A stretch of 64,000 nt of DNA from JBFXCS01 sp050181915 (GCA_050181915.1 JBFXCS010000001.1:372001-436000); one strand, 5' to 3'. Shown: positions 50,385 through 58,930, numbered from the stretch's first letter. Notes: generated by a model not told the origin, from the letters alone. Made by a program: numbers and translations.

Positions 50385-50399
50385 CGGCCGTTCCGGCCG
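50385..50399. terminator. Hairpin after mqnE
   Basis: CGGCCG (50385-50390) and CGGCCG (50394-50399) form a 6-bp stem with a TTC loop, 17 bases after the mqnE stop. A second small hairpin GGGGC/GCCCC follows at 50448-50460. Confidence 0.4.
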
Positions 50400-50418
50400 T
50401 CGCGTGCGTCACGTCGTC

Positions 50419-50432
50419 CACCCGATCGGGTG
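50419..50432. promoter_or_regulatory. Perfect 14-bp palindrome upstream of the ebo-like operon
   Basis: CACCCGATCGGGTG is fully self-complementary and lies about 170 bases before the first gene of the operon, in the gap after mqnE. It could be a dimer-binding operator. Confidence 0.3.
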
Positions 50433-50483
50433 ACCGCCTCGTCTGAAGGGGCGAGGCCCCCGCGGACGCGGCGAGATACCGCG

Positions 50484-50500
50484 CGGGAACGGGGTTCCCG
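50484..50500. promoter_or_regulatory. Interrupted 7-bp inverted repeat upstream of the ebo-like operon
   Basis: CGGGAAC and GTTCCCG flank GGG. It lies 100 bases before the first gene. GGGAAC also resembles an ECF-type -35, but no matching -10 is clear. Confidence 0.35.
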
Positions 50501-50599
50501 GGTCACCGCCGGCGCGCTGCGGCGTACGGCCGCCTTGTCGGGTGGGCGTCGCACGGGGAGGTTCGGGTACGTCCCCCGCCCCCTGCCAGGAGGTCAGTG

Positions 50600-51874
50600 A
50601 TGACGACGGCGTCCGCTGTCGGCGACGGCGTGCGAGCGCTCGTCGCCGACGGGTTCTCGTTCCCCACGAGCATCGCCATCGGAGAGTCCGGCGAGCTGTG
50701 GGTCGCCGAGTCGGGGCTCCCGTTCGGCGGCGCCCCGCGCGGCGGACGCGTGTGGCGGGTCGACGCGGACGGGTCGCGGCACCTCCTCACGTCCGACCTG
50801 CTGCCCCCCGTGAACGGGCTGACCCGCCACGACGGCGCGCTATACGTGTCGGGAGGCGAGATCGGCTACATCCTGCGGCTCCACGACGACGGTCGCGTCG
50901 AGACGGTGCTGGACGGGCTGCCCGGTCCCGGCAACTACCACACGAACATGGTCGCCGTCGGGCCGGACGGGAAGCTGTACTTCGGCCAGGGGGCGCTCAC
51001 CAACCTCGGCATCGTCGGCCTCGACGCCTACGACCTGGGCTGGCTGCGCCGGCTTCCCCACCCGCACGACATCCCGGGGCTGCCGGTCACGCTGACGGGC
51101 GTCACCGTCGAGACCGACGACCCCACCGTCGAGGCGGGCGGCCGGGTGAGCACGGGGGCCTTCAGCGGCTTCGGCTCGTCCCACCCGGCGGGGACCCGCC
51201 TGCCCGCGGGGCTGCCCTGCACGGCGGCGGTGATGCGCTGCGAGCCCGACGGCTCCGGCCTCGAGCTGGTCGCGTGGGGGCTGCGGAACGCGTACGGCCT
51301 GGCGTTTCTGCCGGACGGCCGGCTGATCGCCACGGACCAGGGCTCCGACGACCGCGGCAGCCGTCCCATCGGCAACGTCCCGGAGCTGGTGTTCGAGGTG
51401 CGCGAGGGCGCCTGGTACGGCTGGCCGGACTACGTCGGCGGCGTCCCGGTCACCGATCCGCGCTTCCGCCCCACCCGCGGCGAGCAGCCGTCGTTCCTGC
51501 TGGCCGACCACGCCGACCTGCCGTCTCCGGAGCGGCCGCTGATGGAGCTGCCGATCAACTCGGCCGCGACGAAGCTCGACGTCGCGCCCCCGGCGGCGGG
51601 GGACATCGCGGGCCAGCTGATCGTCGCCCTGTTCGGCGACGAGCGCCCGATGACCGCGCCCTCCGGCCCGCGCGTGGGTCGCTCGCTGGTGCGGGTCGAC
51701 CCGTCCGACTGGACGATGCATCCGTTCGCGTCGGGCTTCAACCGCCCGATCGACGTGCGCTTCGCGCCCGACGGGGCCCTCTACGTGTGCGACTTCGGCG
51801 AGTTCGAGATGCGGGAGCGGGGCGGCCTCGACGCCCGCGCCGGAAGCGGTGGCGTATGGCGCCTGGAGGTGTGA
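50600..51874 (+). CDS. Glucose/sorbosone dehydrogenase-like beta-propeller protein
   Basis: A 424-residue six-bladed propeller protein resembling the glucose/sorbosone dehydrogenase family (PQQ-dependent sugar oxidases). Blade signatures: FPTSIAIGESGELWVAESG near 20-38, YHTNMVAVGPDGKLYFGQGA near 113-132, GLRNAYGLAFLPDGRLIATD near 229-248 and FNRPIDVRFAPDGALYVCDFG near 379-399. There is no signal peptide or membrane helix. ATG 50600 follows CAGGAGG by 6 bases; an adjacent GTG at 50597 is also in frame. It overlaps the inositol-phosphate-synthase-like gene, so it belongs to the operon. Whether it oxidises a sugar is unknown. Confidence 0.75.
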   Translation: MTTASAVGDGVRALVADGFSFPTSIAIGESGELWVAESGLPFGGAPRGGRVWRVDADGSRHLLTSDLLPPVNGLTRHDGALYVSGGEIGYILRLHDDGRVETVLDGLPGPGNYHTNMVAVGPDGKLYFGQGALTNLGIVGLDAYDLGWLRRLPHPHDIPGLPVTLTGVTVETDDPTVEAGGRVSTGAFSGFGSSHPAGTRLPAGLPCTAAVMRCEPDGSGLELVAWGLRNAYGLAFLPDGRLIATDQGSDDRGSRPIGNVPELVFEVREGAWYGWPDYVGGVPVTDPRFRPTRGEQPSFLLADHADLPSPERPLMELPINSAATKLDVAPPAAGDIAGQLIVALFGDERPMTAPSGPRVGRSLVRVDPSDWTMHPFASGFNRPIDVRFAPDGALYVCDFGEFEMRERGGLDARAGSGGVWRLEV

Positions 51875-53034
51875 ACGGGGCGGAGCCCGCGCCGCTCGGG
51901 GTGTGGCTCGTCGGCGCCCGCGGCTCGGTCGCGACCGTCACGATGGCGGGCGCGGCTGCGGTCGCGCGGGGCCTCGTGCCGCCGACCGGGATGGTGACCG
52001 AGCACGAGCCGCTGGACGGGGTGCCCATGAGCCCGCTCGGCTCCCTCGCGTTCGGAGGGCACGACGTGCGCGGCGGCAGCGTCGCCGAGTCCGCGCGGGC
52101 GCTGGCCCGCGAGCCGGAGGTGCTCGACCCGTCCGTGCTGGCGGCGCTGGACGGGGATCTGGAGCGCCTGGAGGCGCACGTGCGTCCCGCGCCGCAGGCG
52201 CCGCCCGGGGCCCCGGCCCGCGAGGAGGTCCGGGCGATCCGGGAGGACATCGACCGCTTCGCCCGCGAGACGGGCGCCCGCCGGGTGGTGGTGGTGAACG
52301 TGGCCAGCACGGAGCCCCCCGTGCCGGACCACCCCGCCCACCACGATCCGGCGGCGCTCGAGGCCGCCCTCGACGAGCCGGAGGCCTCGGGGGCCCTGCC
52401 GCCGAGCGCGCGCTACGCCTACGCCGCCCTCTCGTCGGGCCGCCCCTACGTCAACTTCACCCCCTCCACCGGGGCCAGCCTGCCCTCCCTCGAGCGGCTC
52501 GCCCTGGAGCGGGGCGTTCCCCACGCGGGGCGGGACGGCAAGACGGGCGAGACCCTGCTCAAGACGGTCCTCGCGCCGATGTTCGCGATGCGGCGCCTGC
52601 GCGTGCGCGGCTGGGCGGGCCTGAACCTGCTCGGCAACGGCGATGGCCGCACCCTGGCCGACCCGGAGGCGTCGCGGTCGAAGGTCGCGTCGAAGGGGCG
52701 GGCGGTGCCGAGGATCCTGGGCTACGAGGCGGACACGGTGGTGCGGATCGACTACGTCCCCAGCCTCGGCGACCGGAAGGTGGCCTGGGACCTGATCGAC
52801 TTCGAGGGGTTCCTCGGCAGCCCGATGTCGCTCCAGCTCACCTGGCGCGCGTCCGACTCGGCGCTGGCGGCGCCGCTCGTGCTGGACCTGGCCCGGCTGA
52901 TGGATCTCGCGGCCGAGCGCGGGGCGGCGGGCGCCCAGGGGCACCTGGCCTTCTTCTTCAAGGATCCGCTCGGCAGCGACGTCCACGACCTGTCGGCCCA
53001 GTTCGCGATGCTGCGCGAGCACATCGGATGCTGA
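51856..53034 (+). CDS. Inositol-3-phosphate synthase family protein
   Basis: Classic members cyclise glucose 6-phosphate to inositol 3-phosphate with catalytic NAD+. The 392-residue protein has the NAD-binding GVWLVGARGSVATVTMAG near 15-32, the family core RDGKTGETLLKT near 227-238, and GWAGLNLLGNGDG near 255-267, and a C-terminal APLVLDLARLMDLA near 338-351. It is close to the size of actinobacterial members. ATG 51856 is used because GGAAG lies 9 bases upstream; a GTG at 51871 forms a GTGA overlap but has GGAGGT directly abutting it. In this operon it stands where other ebo clusters have a dehydroquinate-synthase-like sugar-phosphate cyclase. Confidence 0.82.
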   Translation: MAPGGVNGAEPAPLGVWLVGARGSVATVTMAGAAAVARGLVPPTGMVTEHEPLDGVPMSPLGSLAFGGHDVRGGSVAESARALAREPEVLDPSVLAALDGDLERLEAHVRPAPQAPPGAPAREEVRAIREDIDRFARETGARRVVVVNVASTEPPVPDHPAHHDPAALEAALDEPEASGALPPSARYAYAALSSGRPYVNFTPSTGASLPSLERLALERGVPHAGRDGKTGETLLKTVLAPMFAMRRLRVRGWAGLNLLGNGDGRTLADPEASRSKVASKGRAVPRILGYEADTVVRIDYVPSLGDRKVAWDLIDFEGFLGSPMSLQLTWRASDSALAAPLVLDLARLMDLAAERGAAGAQGHLAFFFKDPLGSDVHDLSAQFAMLREHIGC

Positions 53035-53930
53035 ACGGCCGCGCGGCGGACTGGGCCGACCTGGTGCGGCTGCCGTCCGTGCTGACGGTGCCCGGCGACG
53101 TGCTGCTCGGGTCGTTCGCCACCGGCTCGGTCCGGCCCCTGCGCCTCACCGCGGCCCGCACGGCCGGCTCGTGCTGCGTCTACTCGGCCGGGATGGCCCT
53201 GAACGACTACGCCGACCGCGCGGTGGACGCGCGGGAGCGCCCGTCGCGCCCCATCCCGTCGGGCCGCGTCGCGCCGGGGGAGGCGCTGGCCGTCGCGGGC
53301 GCCCTGTTCGCCGCGGGCCTCGTCGCGAGCGGGGCGGGCGGAGGGTGGCGGTCCCTGCGCGTGTGCGGGGCGATGGCGGCCGTCGCGGCCGCCTACGACC
53401 TCTGGGCCAAGGACACCCGCCTGGGGCCGGCGGCCCTGGCCTGCGCGCGCTTCCTCGACGTGATGCACGGGGCGGGCGCCGTGGGCGCCCGCCGGGCGCT
53501 GGCGCCGGCGGCGGTGATGGCGGCCCACACGCTGGGGGTGGGCGTGGTGAGCCGCCGGGAGGTGGAGGGGGCGGGCGCGGGCCTTCCGGCCGCCGCGCTG
53601 GCGGGCACCGCGGCGGTGGCGGCGGGCGCGGCGCGGGTGGCGCGAGCGGCCATCGGCCGCCGTCCGGTCGGGGCCGGGCGCGCGGGCGGCCGGATCGCCG
53701 CGACGGTGGCCCTCGGGGCCTTCGCCGGCAACCTCACCCGCGCCCAGGCGGCGGCGGTGAGGTCGCCCGGTCCCGCCGAGCTCCAACGCGTCGTGGGCGC
53801 GGGGGTGCTGGGCATGGTGCCGCTCCAGGCGGGGATGCTCGCGGGGCTCGCGCCGCCGCCCGTCCCCGCCGGCCTCGCGGGCGCCTGGCTGGCGGCGCGC
53901 CGCCTGGCGGCGCGGAGGCCGGTCACGTGA
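53028..53930 (+). CDS. eboC: UbiA-family prenyltransferase, EboC-like
   Basis: A 300-residue membrane prenyltransferase with about eight hydrophobic segments. The classic first Asp-rich motif is complete: NDYADRAVDARERPSRPIPSG near 59-79; the second reads YDLWAKDTRLGP near 123-134. EboC proteins are the UbiA-like members of ebo operons. The donor and acceptor are unknown; its neighbour suggests a cyclitol or its phosphate as acceptor. ATG 53028 overlaps the upstream gene by 7 bases. It is a different enzyme from the MenA-like one at 40784. Confidence 0.78.
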   Translation: MLNGRAADWADLVRLPSVLTVPGDVLLGSFATGSVRPLRLTAARTAGSCCVYSAGMALNDYADRAVDARERPSRPIPSGRVAPGEALAVAGALFAAGLVASGAGGGWRSLRVCGAMAAVAAAYDLWAKDTRLGPAALACARFLDVMHGAGAVGARRALAPAAVMAAHTLGVGVVSRREVEGAGAGLPAAALAGTAAVAAGAARVARAAIGRRPVGAGRAGGRIAATVALGAFAGNLTRAQAAAVRSPGPAELQRVVGAGVLGMVPLQAGMLAGLAPPPVPAGLAGAWLAARRLAARRPVT

Positions 53931-54772
53931 GCCTGCGCTTCGGGTACGTCACCAACGGGCTCGCGGACCACCGGCTCGACGACGCGCTGGAGCTGCTCGC
54001 CGAGGAGGGCTACGCCGGGGTGGCGATCACGCTCGGCCACGCGCACCTCGACCCGTACGCGCCCGATCTCGCCCGGCGCGTCGCCCGCCTCGGCCGGCGG
54101 CTCGACGAGCTGGACCTGGCGGTGGCGATTGAGACGGGGGCCCGCTTCCTGCTGGATCCCCGCCGCAAGCACGCGCCCGGCCTCGCCTGCGCCGACGCGG
54201 CGGCCCGCCTCGACCTGACCGAGAGGGCGATCTCCATCGGCGCCGAGCTGGGGGCGGAGGCCGTCACCTTCGCGTCGGGATCGGCTCCCGAGGGCACCGA
54301 TGAGTGGGCGTGGCGCGGACGGCTGTCGGCCCGCTGCGACGCCCTGGCGCGGCGGGCGCGCGAGCGGGGGGTCGTGCTGGCGATCGAGCCGGAACCGGGC
54401 ATGGCGGTCGCCACCATCGCCGACGCGGAGGGGCTGCGGGCCGAGCTGGGGTCGCCGCCCGGCCTGGGCCTGACCCTCGACGTCGGCCACTGCCGCTGCC
54501 TCGAGCCGAGGCCGGTGCCGGAGTGCGTCGAGCGGGTGGCGGGATGGCTCGCGCACGTGCACGTCGAGGACATGCGCCGCGGCGTGCACGAGCACCTCGA
54601 CTTCGGCGACGGGGAGGTCGACTTCCCGGCCGCGCTGGCGGCCCTGTCGGCCGCGGGCTACGCCGGCCTCGTCTCGGTGGAGCTATCGCGCCACAGCCAC
54701 GTCGCCCACGAGGCGGTGCCGCGGGCCCTCGCCTTCCTGCGCGAGGCCGAGCCGTCGGCGGGCGTCGCGTGA
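53927..54772 (+). CDS. Xylose-isomerase-like TIM-barrel protein
   Basis: A 281-residue barrel of the sugar phosphate isomerase/epimerase group. Metal-ligand candidates are Glu in VLAIEPEPG near 151-159, Asp and His in LTLDVGHCRC near 182-191, His-x-His in AHVHVEDM near 205-212, and Glu in VSVELSRHSHVA near 247-258. It resembles EboE in fold but lacks EboE's N-terminal LAYCANAHP motif, so I treat it as an extra family member. Typical substrates are sugars, hydroxypyruvate or cyclitol ketones. GTG start overlaps eboC (GTGA) and follows GGAGG. Confidence 0.72.
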   Translation: MSLRFGYVTNGLADHRLDDALELLAEEGYAGVAITLGHAHLDPYAPDLARRVARLGRRLDELDLAVAIETGARFLLDPRRKHAPGLACADAAARLDLTERAISIGAELGAEAVTFASGSAPEGTDEWAWRGRLSARCDALARRARERGVVLAIEPEPGMAVATIADAEGLRAELGSPPGLGLTLDVGHCRCLEPRPVPECVERVAGWLAHVHVEDMRRGVHEHLDFGDGEVDFPAALAALSAAGYAGLVSVELSRHSHVAHEAVPRALAFLREAEPSAGVA

Positions 54773-55512
54773 GCGCGGGGCCGGTCACGGTCGAGGCGCT
54801 GCGGGAGGCGGTGCGCGACGGCGCGCCCGCCGAGGCGGCCGAGTGGCTCGACGGCGTGTGCGCGAGGGGCGCGGCGCAGGAGGTGAGGCGGGCGTTCGCC
54901 TCCGCGGCGCGCCGCGTGGGCGCCGGCCGGGCGGCCCTGGACGGCCCGCCGCCGGAGGGCCCCCGCTCCTGGAGCGTCGCCGACGCCGCACGCGTGCTGC
55001 TGATCGCGTCCCTCGGGGCGGCCGCCGAGCGGGAGGCCGGCGACCTCTACCGCTTCGGCTCGTCCGACGAGCGGCGGGCCGTCCTGCGCGCCCTCGACGT
55101 CCTGCCGCTCGGGCGGACCGGTGTGGCGCTGGTGCGCGACGCCCTGCGCACCAACGACACCGACCTCATCGCGGCGGCGCTCGGCGACTTCGGTCTGTCC
55201 GTGCTCGACGAGGGTGAGGCGGCGCAGGCGATCCTCAAGTGCGTGTTCGTCGGCATCCCGCTGGGCGACCTGCCGGACCCCGGCCGCCGCGCCGGGCCCG
55301 AGCTGGCCCGGATGCTCGCCGAGTACGCCCTGGAGCGGGTCGTCGCGGGCCGGGACGTGCCCGCCGACGTGTGGCCCCTCATCGAGGCCCACCCTCCCCG
55401 CGAGGCCCTCGACGCGCTCGCCCTGGAGGCGCGCTCGCCGGTCGCCGAGCGCCGGAGGGCCGCCCGCGTCGCACTCGCCGCCCGCACCGACGCCGCCCGG
55501 AGGTCACCGTGA
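54769..55512 (+). CDS. eboA: EboA family protein
   Basis: A 247-residue, all-helical soluble protein. The stretch YRFGSSDERRAVLRALDVLP near 98-117, LRTNDTDLIAAALGDFGL near 126-143 and ILKCVFVGIPLGDLPDPGRR near 156-175 is the diagnostic core of EboA, a protein of unknown biochemistry found only in ebo operons. GTG start overlaps the preceding stop (GTGA), as does its own stop with the eboB gene. In cyanobacteria, ebo operons are linked to moving metabolites (for example scytonemin precursors) across the inner membrane; that is known for the family, not shown here. Confidence 0.85.
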   Translation: MSAGPVTVEALREAVRDGAPAEAAEWLDGVCARGAAQEVRRAFASAARRVGAGRAALDGPPPEGPRSWSVADAARVLLIASLGAAAEREAGDLYRFGSSDERRAVLRALDVLPLGRTGVALVRDALRTNDTDLIAAALGDFGLSVLDEGEAAQAILKCVFVGIPLGDLPDPGRRAGPELARMLAEYALERVVAGRDVPADVWPLIEAHPPREALDALALEARSPVAERRRAARVALAARTDAARRSP

Positions 55513-56369
55513 CGCGCATCTTCGACCCGCACATCCACATGACGTCCCGCACCACCGACGACTACGAGGCGATGGCCGCGGCGGGCGTGCGCGCCGTGGT
55601 GGAGCCGGCCTTCTGGCTCGGCCAGCCGCGGACCACCGTGGGCAGCTTCATCGACTACTTCAGCAGCCTGGTGGGGTGGGAGCGCTTCCGGGCGCGCCAG
55701 TTCGGCATCAGCCACCACTGCACCATCGGGCTGAACCCGAAGGAGGCCAACGACGAGCCCCTGTGCGACGAGGTGCTGGCGGTGCTGCCGCGCTTCCTCG
55801 ACAAGGACGGCGTGGTCGCGGTGGGGGAGATCGGCTTCGACGCGGTCACCGCCGCCGAGGAGCGGGCGCTGGAGGCCCAGATCGACCTGGCGGCCGAGCA
55901 CGGGCTGCCGGTGCTGGTGCACACCCCGCACCGCGACAAGGTGGCCGGCACCCGCCGCACCCTCGGCGTGCTGGAGCGCCGCGGCTTCCCGCCGGAGCGG
56001 ACCCTGATCGACCACAACACGGAGCTGACGGTCGAGGAGGTGCTCGCCTCGGGCTGCTGGGCGGGGTTCAGCATCTACCCGGACACGAAGATGGACGAGA
56101 CGCGCATGGTGCGCGTCGTCGAGGAGATGGGGCCGGAGCGGATCCTGGTCAACTCCGCCGCCGACTGGGGGCGCAGCGACCCGCTGAAGGTGCCGCGCAC
56201 CGTGGCGGCGATGCGCACGGCCGGCCTCGACGAGTCGGTCATCGACCGGGTGGTGTGGGACAACCCGGTGGAGTTCTTCGGGCAGAGCGGCCGCCTCGAC
56301 CTGGCGGTCCGGGCCGCCGATCCGGCGTCGACCTACCTCGGCAGCGGCCTGCTGCGCGGCGAGAGGTAG
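55509..56369 (+). CDS. eboB: TatD-like metal-dependent hydrolase, EboB
   Basis: A 286-residue amidohydrolase-fold protein. Metal-site residues are visible: H-x-H in FDPHIHMTS near 5-13, Glu in AVGEIGFDAV near 106-115, His in LVHTPHRDK near 136-144, DHN near 166-168 and Asp in NSAADWGRSD near 216-225. EboB is the TatD-like hydrolase of ebo operons. The GTG start overlaps eboA (GTGA) and has GGAGG 6 bases upstream. The true substrate is not known for the family. Confidence 0.85.
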   Translation: MTRIFDPHIHMTSRTTDDYEAMAAAGVRAVVEPAFWLGQPRTTVGSFIDYFSSLVGWERFRARQFGISHHCTIGLNPKEANDEPLCDEVLAVLPRFLDKDGVVAVGEIGFDAVTAAEERALEAQIDLAAEHGLPVLVHTPHRDKVAGTRRTLGVLERRGFPPERTLIDHNTELTVEEVLASGCWAGFSIYPDTKMDETRMVRVVEEMGPERILVNSAADWGRSDPLKVPRTVAAMRTAGLDESVIDRVVWDNPVEFFGQSGRLDLAVRAADPASTYLGSGLLRGER

Positions 56370-56377
56370 GGCCGGGG

Positions 56378-57532
56378 GTGAGGCTGCGCCACCGGGACGG
56401 ATCCACCGTGCACCTGGCGTACTGCGCCAACGCGCACCCCGCCGCCGATCTCGGCGCGCTGATCGCGGGGGTGAGGGGCGTCGCGGGGGAAGTGAGGGAG
56501 CGCCTCGGGGTGCGGCGGCTGGGGGTGGGCCTGTGGCTGGCCGCGCCGGTGGCGCGGCGGCTGCGGGCCGATCCCGAGGCCCTGGACGCCCTCCGCCGGG
56601 CGCTGCGCGAGAGGGGCCTGGAGACGGTCACCTTCAACGGCTTCCCCTTCGACGCCTTCGGGGCGCCCGTCGTGAAGGAGGGCGTGTACCGGCCCGACTG
56701 GACCAGCCCGGAGCGGCTCGCCTACACGCTCGACCTGGCCTGGCTGCTGGCGGAGCTCCTGCCCGACGACTGCGCCGAGGGGAGCGTCTCGACCCTGCCG
56801 CTCGGCTGGCGGGCCGACCTGGGCGGCGGGGGGCTGGACCGGGCGCGCGCCGGGCTGGACCGGCTCGCGGAGGGTCTGGCCGAGGTCGCCGCGGCCACGG
56901 GCCGGCGCATCCGGGCGGCGGTCGAGCCGGAGCCCGGGTGCGCCGTCGAGACGGTGGCGGCCGCCGCGCGGCTGCTCGCCGAGAGCGACCGGGAGTGGAT
57001 CGGCGTGTGCCTCGACACCTGCCACCTGGCGGTCCAGTTCGAGGAGCCGGCGGCGGCGCTGGCGGCCCTCGCCGAGGCCGGCGTGGACGTGGTGAAGGCG
57101 CAGGTGTCGAGCGCCGTGCGCGTGGCGGACGCGGCGGGGCCCGGCTCGCTCGACGCCCTGGCGGCCTTCGCGGAGCCGCGGTACCTGCACCAGACGCGCC
57201 GCCGCGGCGCTGACGGGGCGGTCGCCGGGGTGGACGACCTGCCGCAGGCGCTGGCGGGCGCCCTGCCCGCGGACGGCGAGTGGCGGGTCCACTTCCACGT
57301 GCCGGTGCACGTCGGCGGCCCCGAGACCACCCGCGGCGAGCTGGAGGCGGCCCTCGCCGCGCTGATCGGCGGGGAGCGGCCGCTCACGCGGCACCTCGAG
57401 CTCGAGACCTACACCTGGACGGCGCTGCCGTCGGGCCGCCGGCCCCGCGACGACGACGGGCTCGCCGACGGACTGGCCGCGGAGCTGGGGTGGGCGCGCG
57501 ATCACGCCCTCTCGCTGGGGCTGGCCGCGTGA
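56378..57532 (+). CDS. eboE: Metabolite traffic protein EboE
   Basis: A 384-residue xylose-isomerase-like barrel. The diagnostic motifs of EboE are complete: LAYCANAHPAADL near 12-24, TVTFNGFPFDAFGAPVVKEG near 83-102 and GSVSTLPLGWRADLGGG near 131-147, followed by RAAVEPEPGC near 182-191 and GVCLDTCHLAVQFEEP near 212-227, which carries Asp and His metal ligands. It starts at GTG 56378, 8 bases after eboB. EboE proteins are required for export of the product in ebo systems. Confidence 0.88.
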   Translation: MRLRHRDGSTVHLAYCANAHPAADLGALIAGVRGVAGEVRERLGVRRLGVGLWLAAPVARRLRADPEALDALRRALRERGLETVTFNGFPFDAFGAPVVKEGVYRPDWTSPERLAYTLDLAWLLAELLPDDCAEGSVSTLPLGWRADLGGGGLDRARAGLDRLAEGLAEVAAATGRRIRAAVEPEPGCAVETVAAAARLLAESDREWIGVCLDTCHLAVQFEEPAAALAALAEAGVDVVKAQVSSAVRVADAAGPGSLDALAAFAEPRYLHQTRRRGADGAVAGVDDLPQALAGALPADGEWRVHFHVPVHVGGPETTRGELEAALAALIGGERPLTRHLELETYTWTALPSGRRPRDDDGLADGLAAELGWARDHALSLGLAA

Positions 57533-58920
57533 GCCCCACGCCGGTGGTGGTCATCGACGTGGTCGGCCTCACGCCGCGCCTGCTGCCGCACGCCCCGCGC
57601 CTGGCCGCGATCGGCGCCGAGGGATTCACCGCCGCGGTCGAGCCCCCGCTGCCCGCGGTGACGTGCACGGCGCAGGCGTCGATGCTCACGGGCGCCGACC
57701 CCGATCGGCACGGCATCGTGGGCAACGGGTGGTTCTTCCGGGGGCTGGGCGACCCGCTGCTGTGGCGCCAGCACGACCGCCTGGTGGAGGCGGAGCGCAT
57801 CTGGGACACGGCCCGCCGCTCCGTGCCGGGCTACCGCGTCGCCAACCTGTGCTGGTGGTATGCGATGGGAGCCCGGACCGACGTGGTGCTCACCCCCCGC
57901 CCCGTCTACCACGCCGACGGCCGCAAGAGCCCCGACTGCTACACCGTGCCGCCGTCGCTGCGCGACGAGCTGACGGCGGAGCTGGGCGAGTTCCCCCTGT
58001 TCTCGTTCTGGGGGCCGGGCGCCGGGATCTCCTCGTCGCGCTGGATCGCGGCCGCAGCGGCGCAGGTGATGGAGCGCGAGAGCCCCGACCTGACGCTGGT
58101 GTACCTGCCGCACCTCGACTACGACCTGCAGCGCTTCGGCCCGGCCAGCCGCCGGGCGGTCGAGGCCGTGCGGGACATCGACCGCGTCGCGGGCCGCCTC
58201 GCGGAGTCCGCCCGGGACGCCGGCGCGACCGTGGTGGTGGTGTCCGAGTACGGGATCACGCCCGCGAGCCGTCCGGTGCACGTCAACCGCCACCTGCGCC
58301 GCGCCGGGCTGCTCGAGGTGTACGAGCAGCGGGGGATGGAGTACCTCGATCCCTGGCGGTCGCGGGCGTTCGCCGTGGCGGACCACCAGATCGCCCACGT
58401 CTACGTGCGCGAGGCGGCCGACCTGCCGCGCGTCCGGGACGAGCTGGCCGCGCTGGAGGGCGCGGGGGAGGTGCTGGAGGGGGAGGGCAGGAGGGCGTCG
58501 GGGCTCGACCACCCGCGCGCCGGCGAGATCGTGCTGGTCGCCGAGCCCGGGGCCTGGTTCACGTACTACTACTGGCTCGACGACGCCCGCGCCCCCGACT
58601 TCGCCCGCACGGTGGACATCCACCGCAAGCCCGGCTACGACCCCGCGGAGCTGTTCCTCGACCCGGCCGATCGCTGGGTCAAGGCGCGCGCGGGGCGCGC
58701 CCTGCTGCGCAAGCGGCTGGGCATGCGGTACGTGCTCGACGTGGTCCCGCTCGACCCGTCCGTGGTCCGCGGCACCCACGGACGGCGGCCCGACGCGCCG
58801 GAGGACGCCCCGCTGCTGCTGTGCTCCGATCGCTCCCTGCGCCGCGACGCGCTGCCCGCGCGCGCGGTGCGCGACCTGCTGCTCGAGGCGGCGGGGATCG
58901 CCGCGCCGGCCCCCGCCTGA
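57529..58920 (+). CDS. eboF: Alkaline phosphatase superfamily / nucleotide pyrophosphatase, EboF-like
   Basis: A 463-residue protein of the type I phosphodiesterase group. The nucleophile threonine is in LPAVTCTAQASMLTG near 40-54, with Asp metal ligands in VVVIDVVG near 6-13, Asp-Tyr in YLPHLDYDLQRFG near 193-205, VVSEYGIT near 239-246 and the His in FTYYYWLDD region near 345. In ebo operons EboF is the phosphatase or phosphodiesterase member. There is no signal peptide, so it should act in the cytoplasm. The GTG start overlaps eboE (GTGA). It ends 10 bases from the convergent ABC permease gene. Confidence 0.82.
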   Translation: MSPTPVVVIDVVGLTPRLLPHAPRLAAIGAEGFTAAVEPPLPAVTCTAQASMLTGADPDRHGIVGNGWFFRGLGDPLLWRQHDRLVEAERIWDTARRSVPGYRVANLCWWYAMGARTDVVLTPRPVYHADGRKSPDCYTVPPSLRDELTAELGEFPLFSFWGPGAGISSSRWIAAAAAQVMERESPDLTLVYLPHLDYDLQRFGPASRRAVEAVRDIDRVAGRLAESARDAGATVVVVSEYGITPASRPVHVNRHLRRAGLLEVYEQRGMEYLDPWRSRAFAVADHQIAHVYVREAADLPRVRDELAALEGAGEVLEGEGRRASGLDHPRAGEIVLVAEPGAWFTYYYWLDDARAPDFARTVDIHRKPGYDPAELFLDPADRWVKARAGRALLRKRLGMRYVLDVVPLDPSVVRGTHGRRPDAPEDAPLLLCSDRSLRRDALPARAVRDLLLEAAGIAAPAPA

Positions 58921-58930
58921 GCGACCCGCC

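Noticed and set aside
53927..54772. Calling the extra TIM barrel a second EboE
   Set aside because: It lacks the LAYCxNxHP, NGFP and GSxSTLPLG motifs that the gene at 56378 has.
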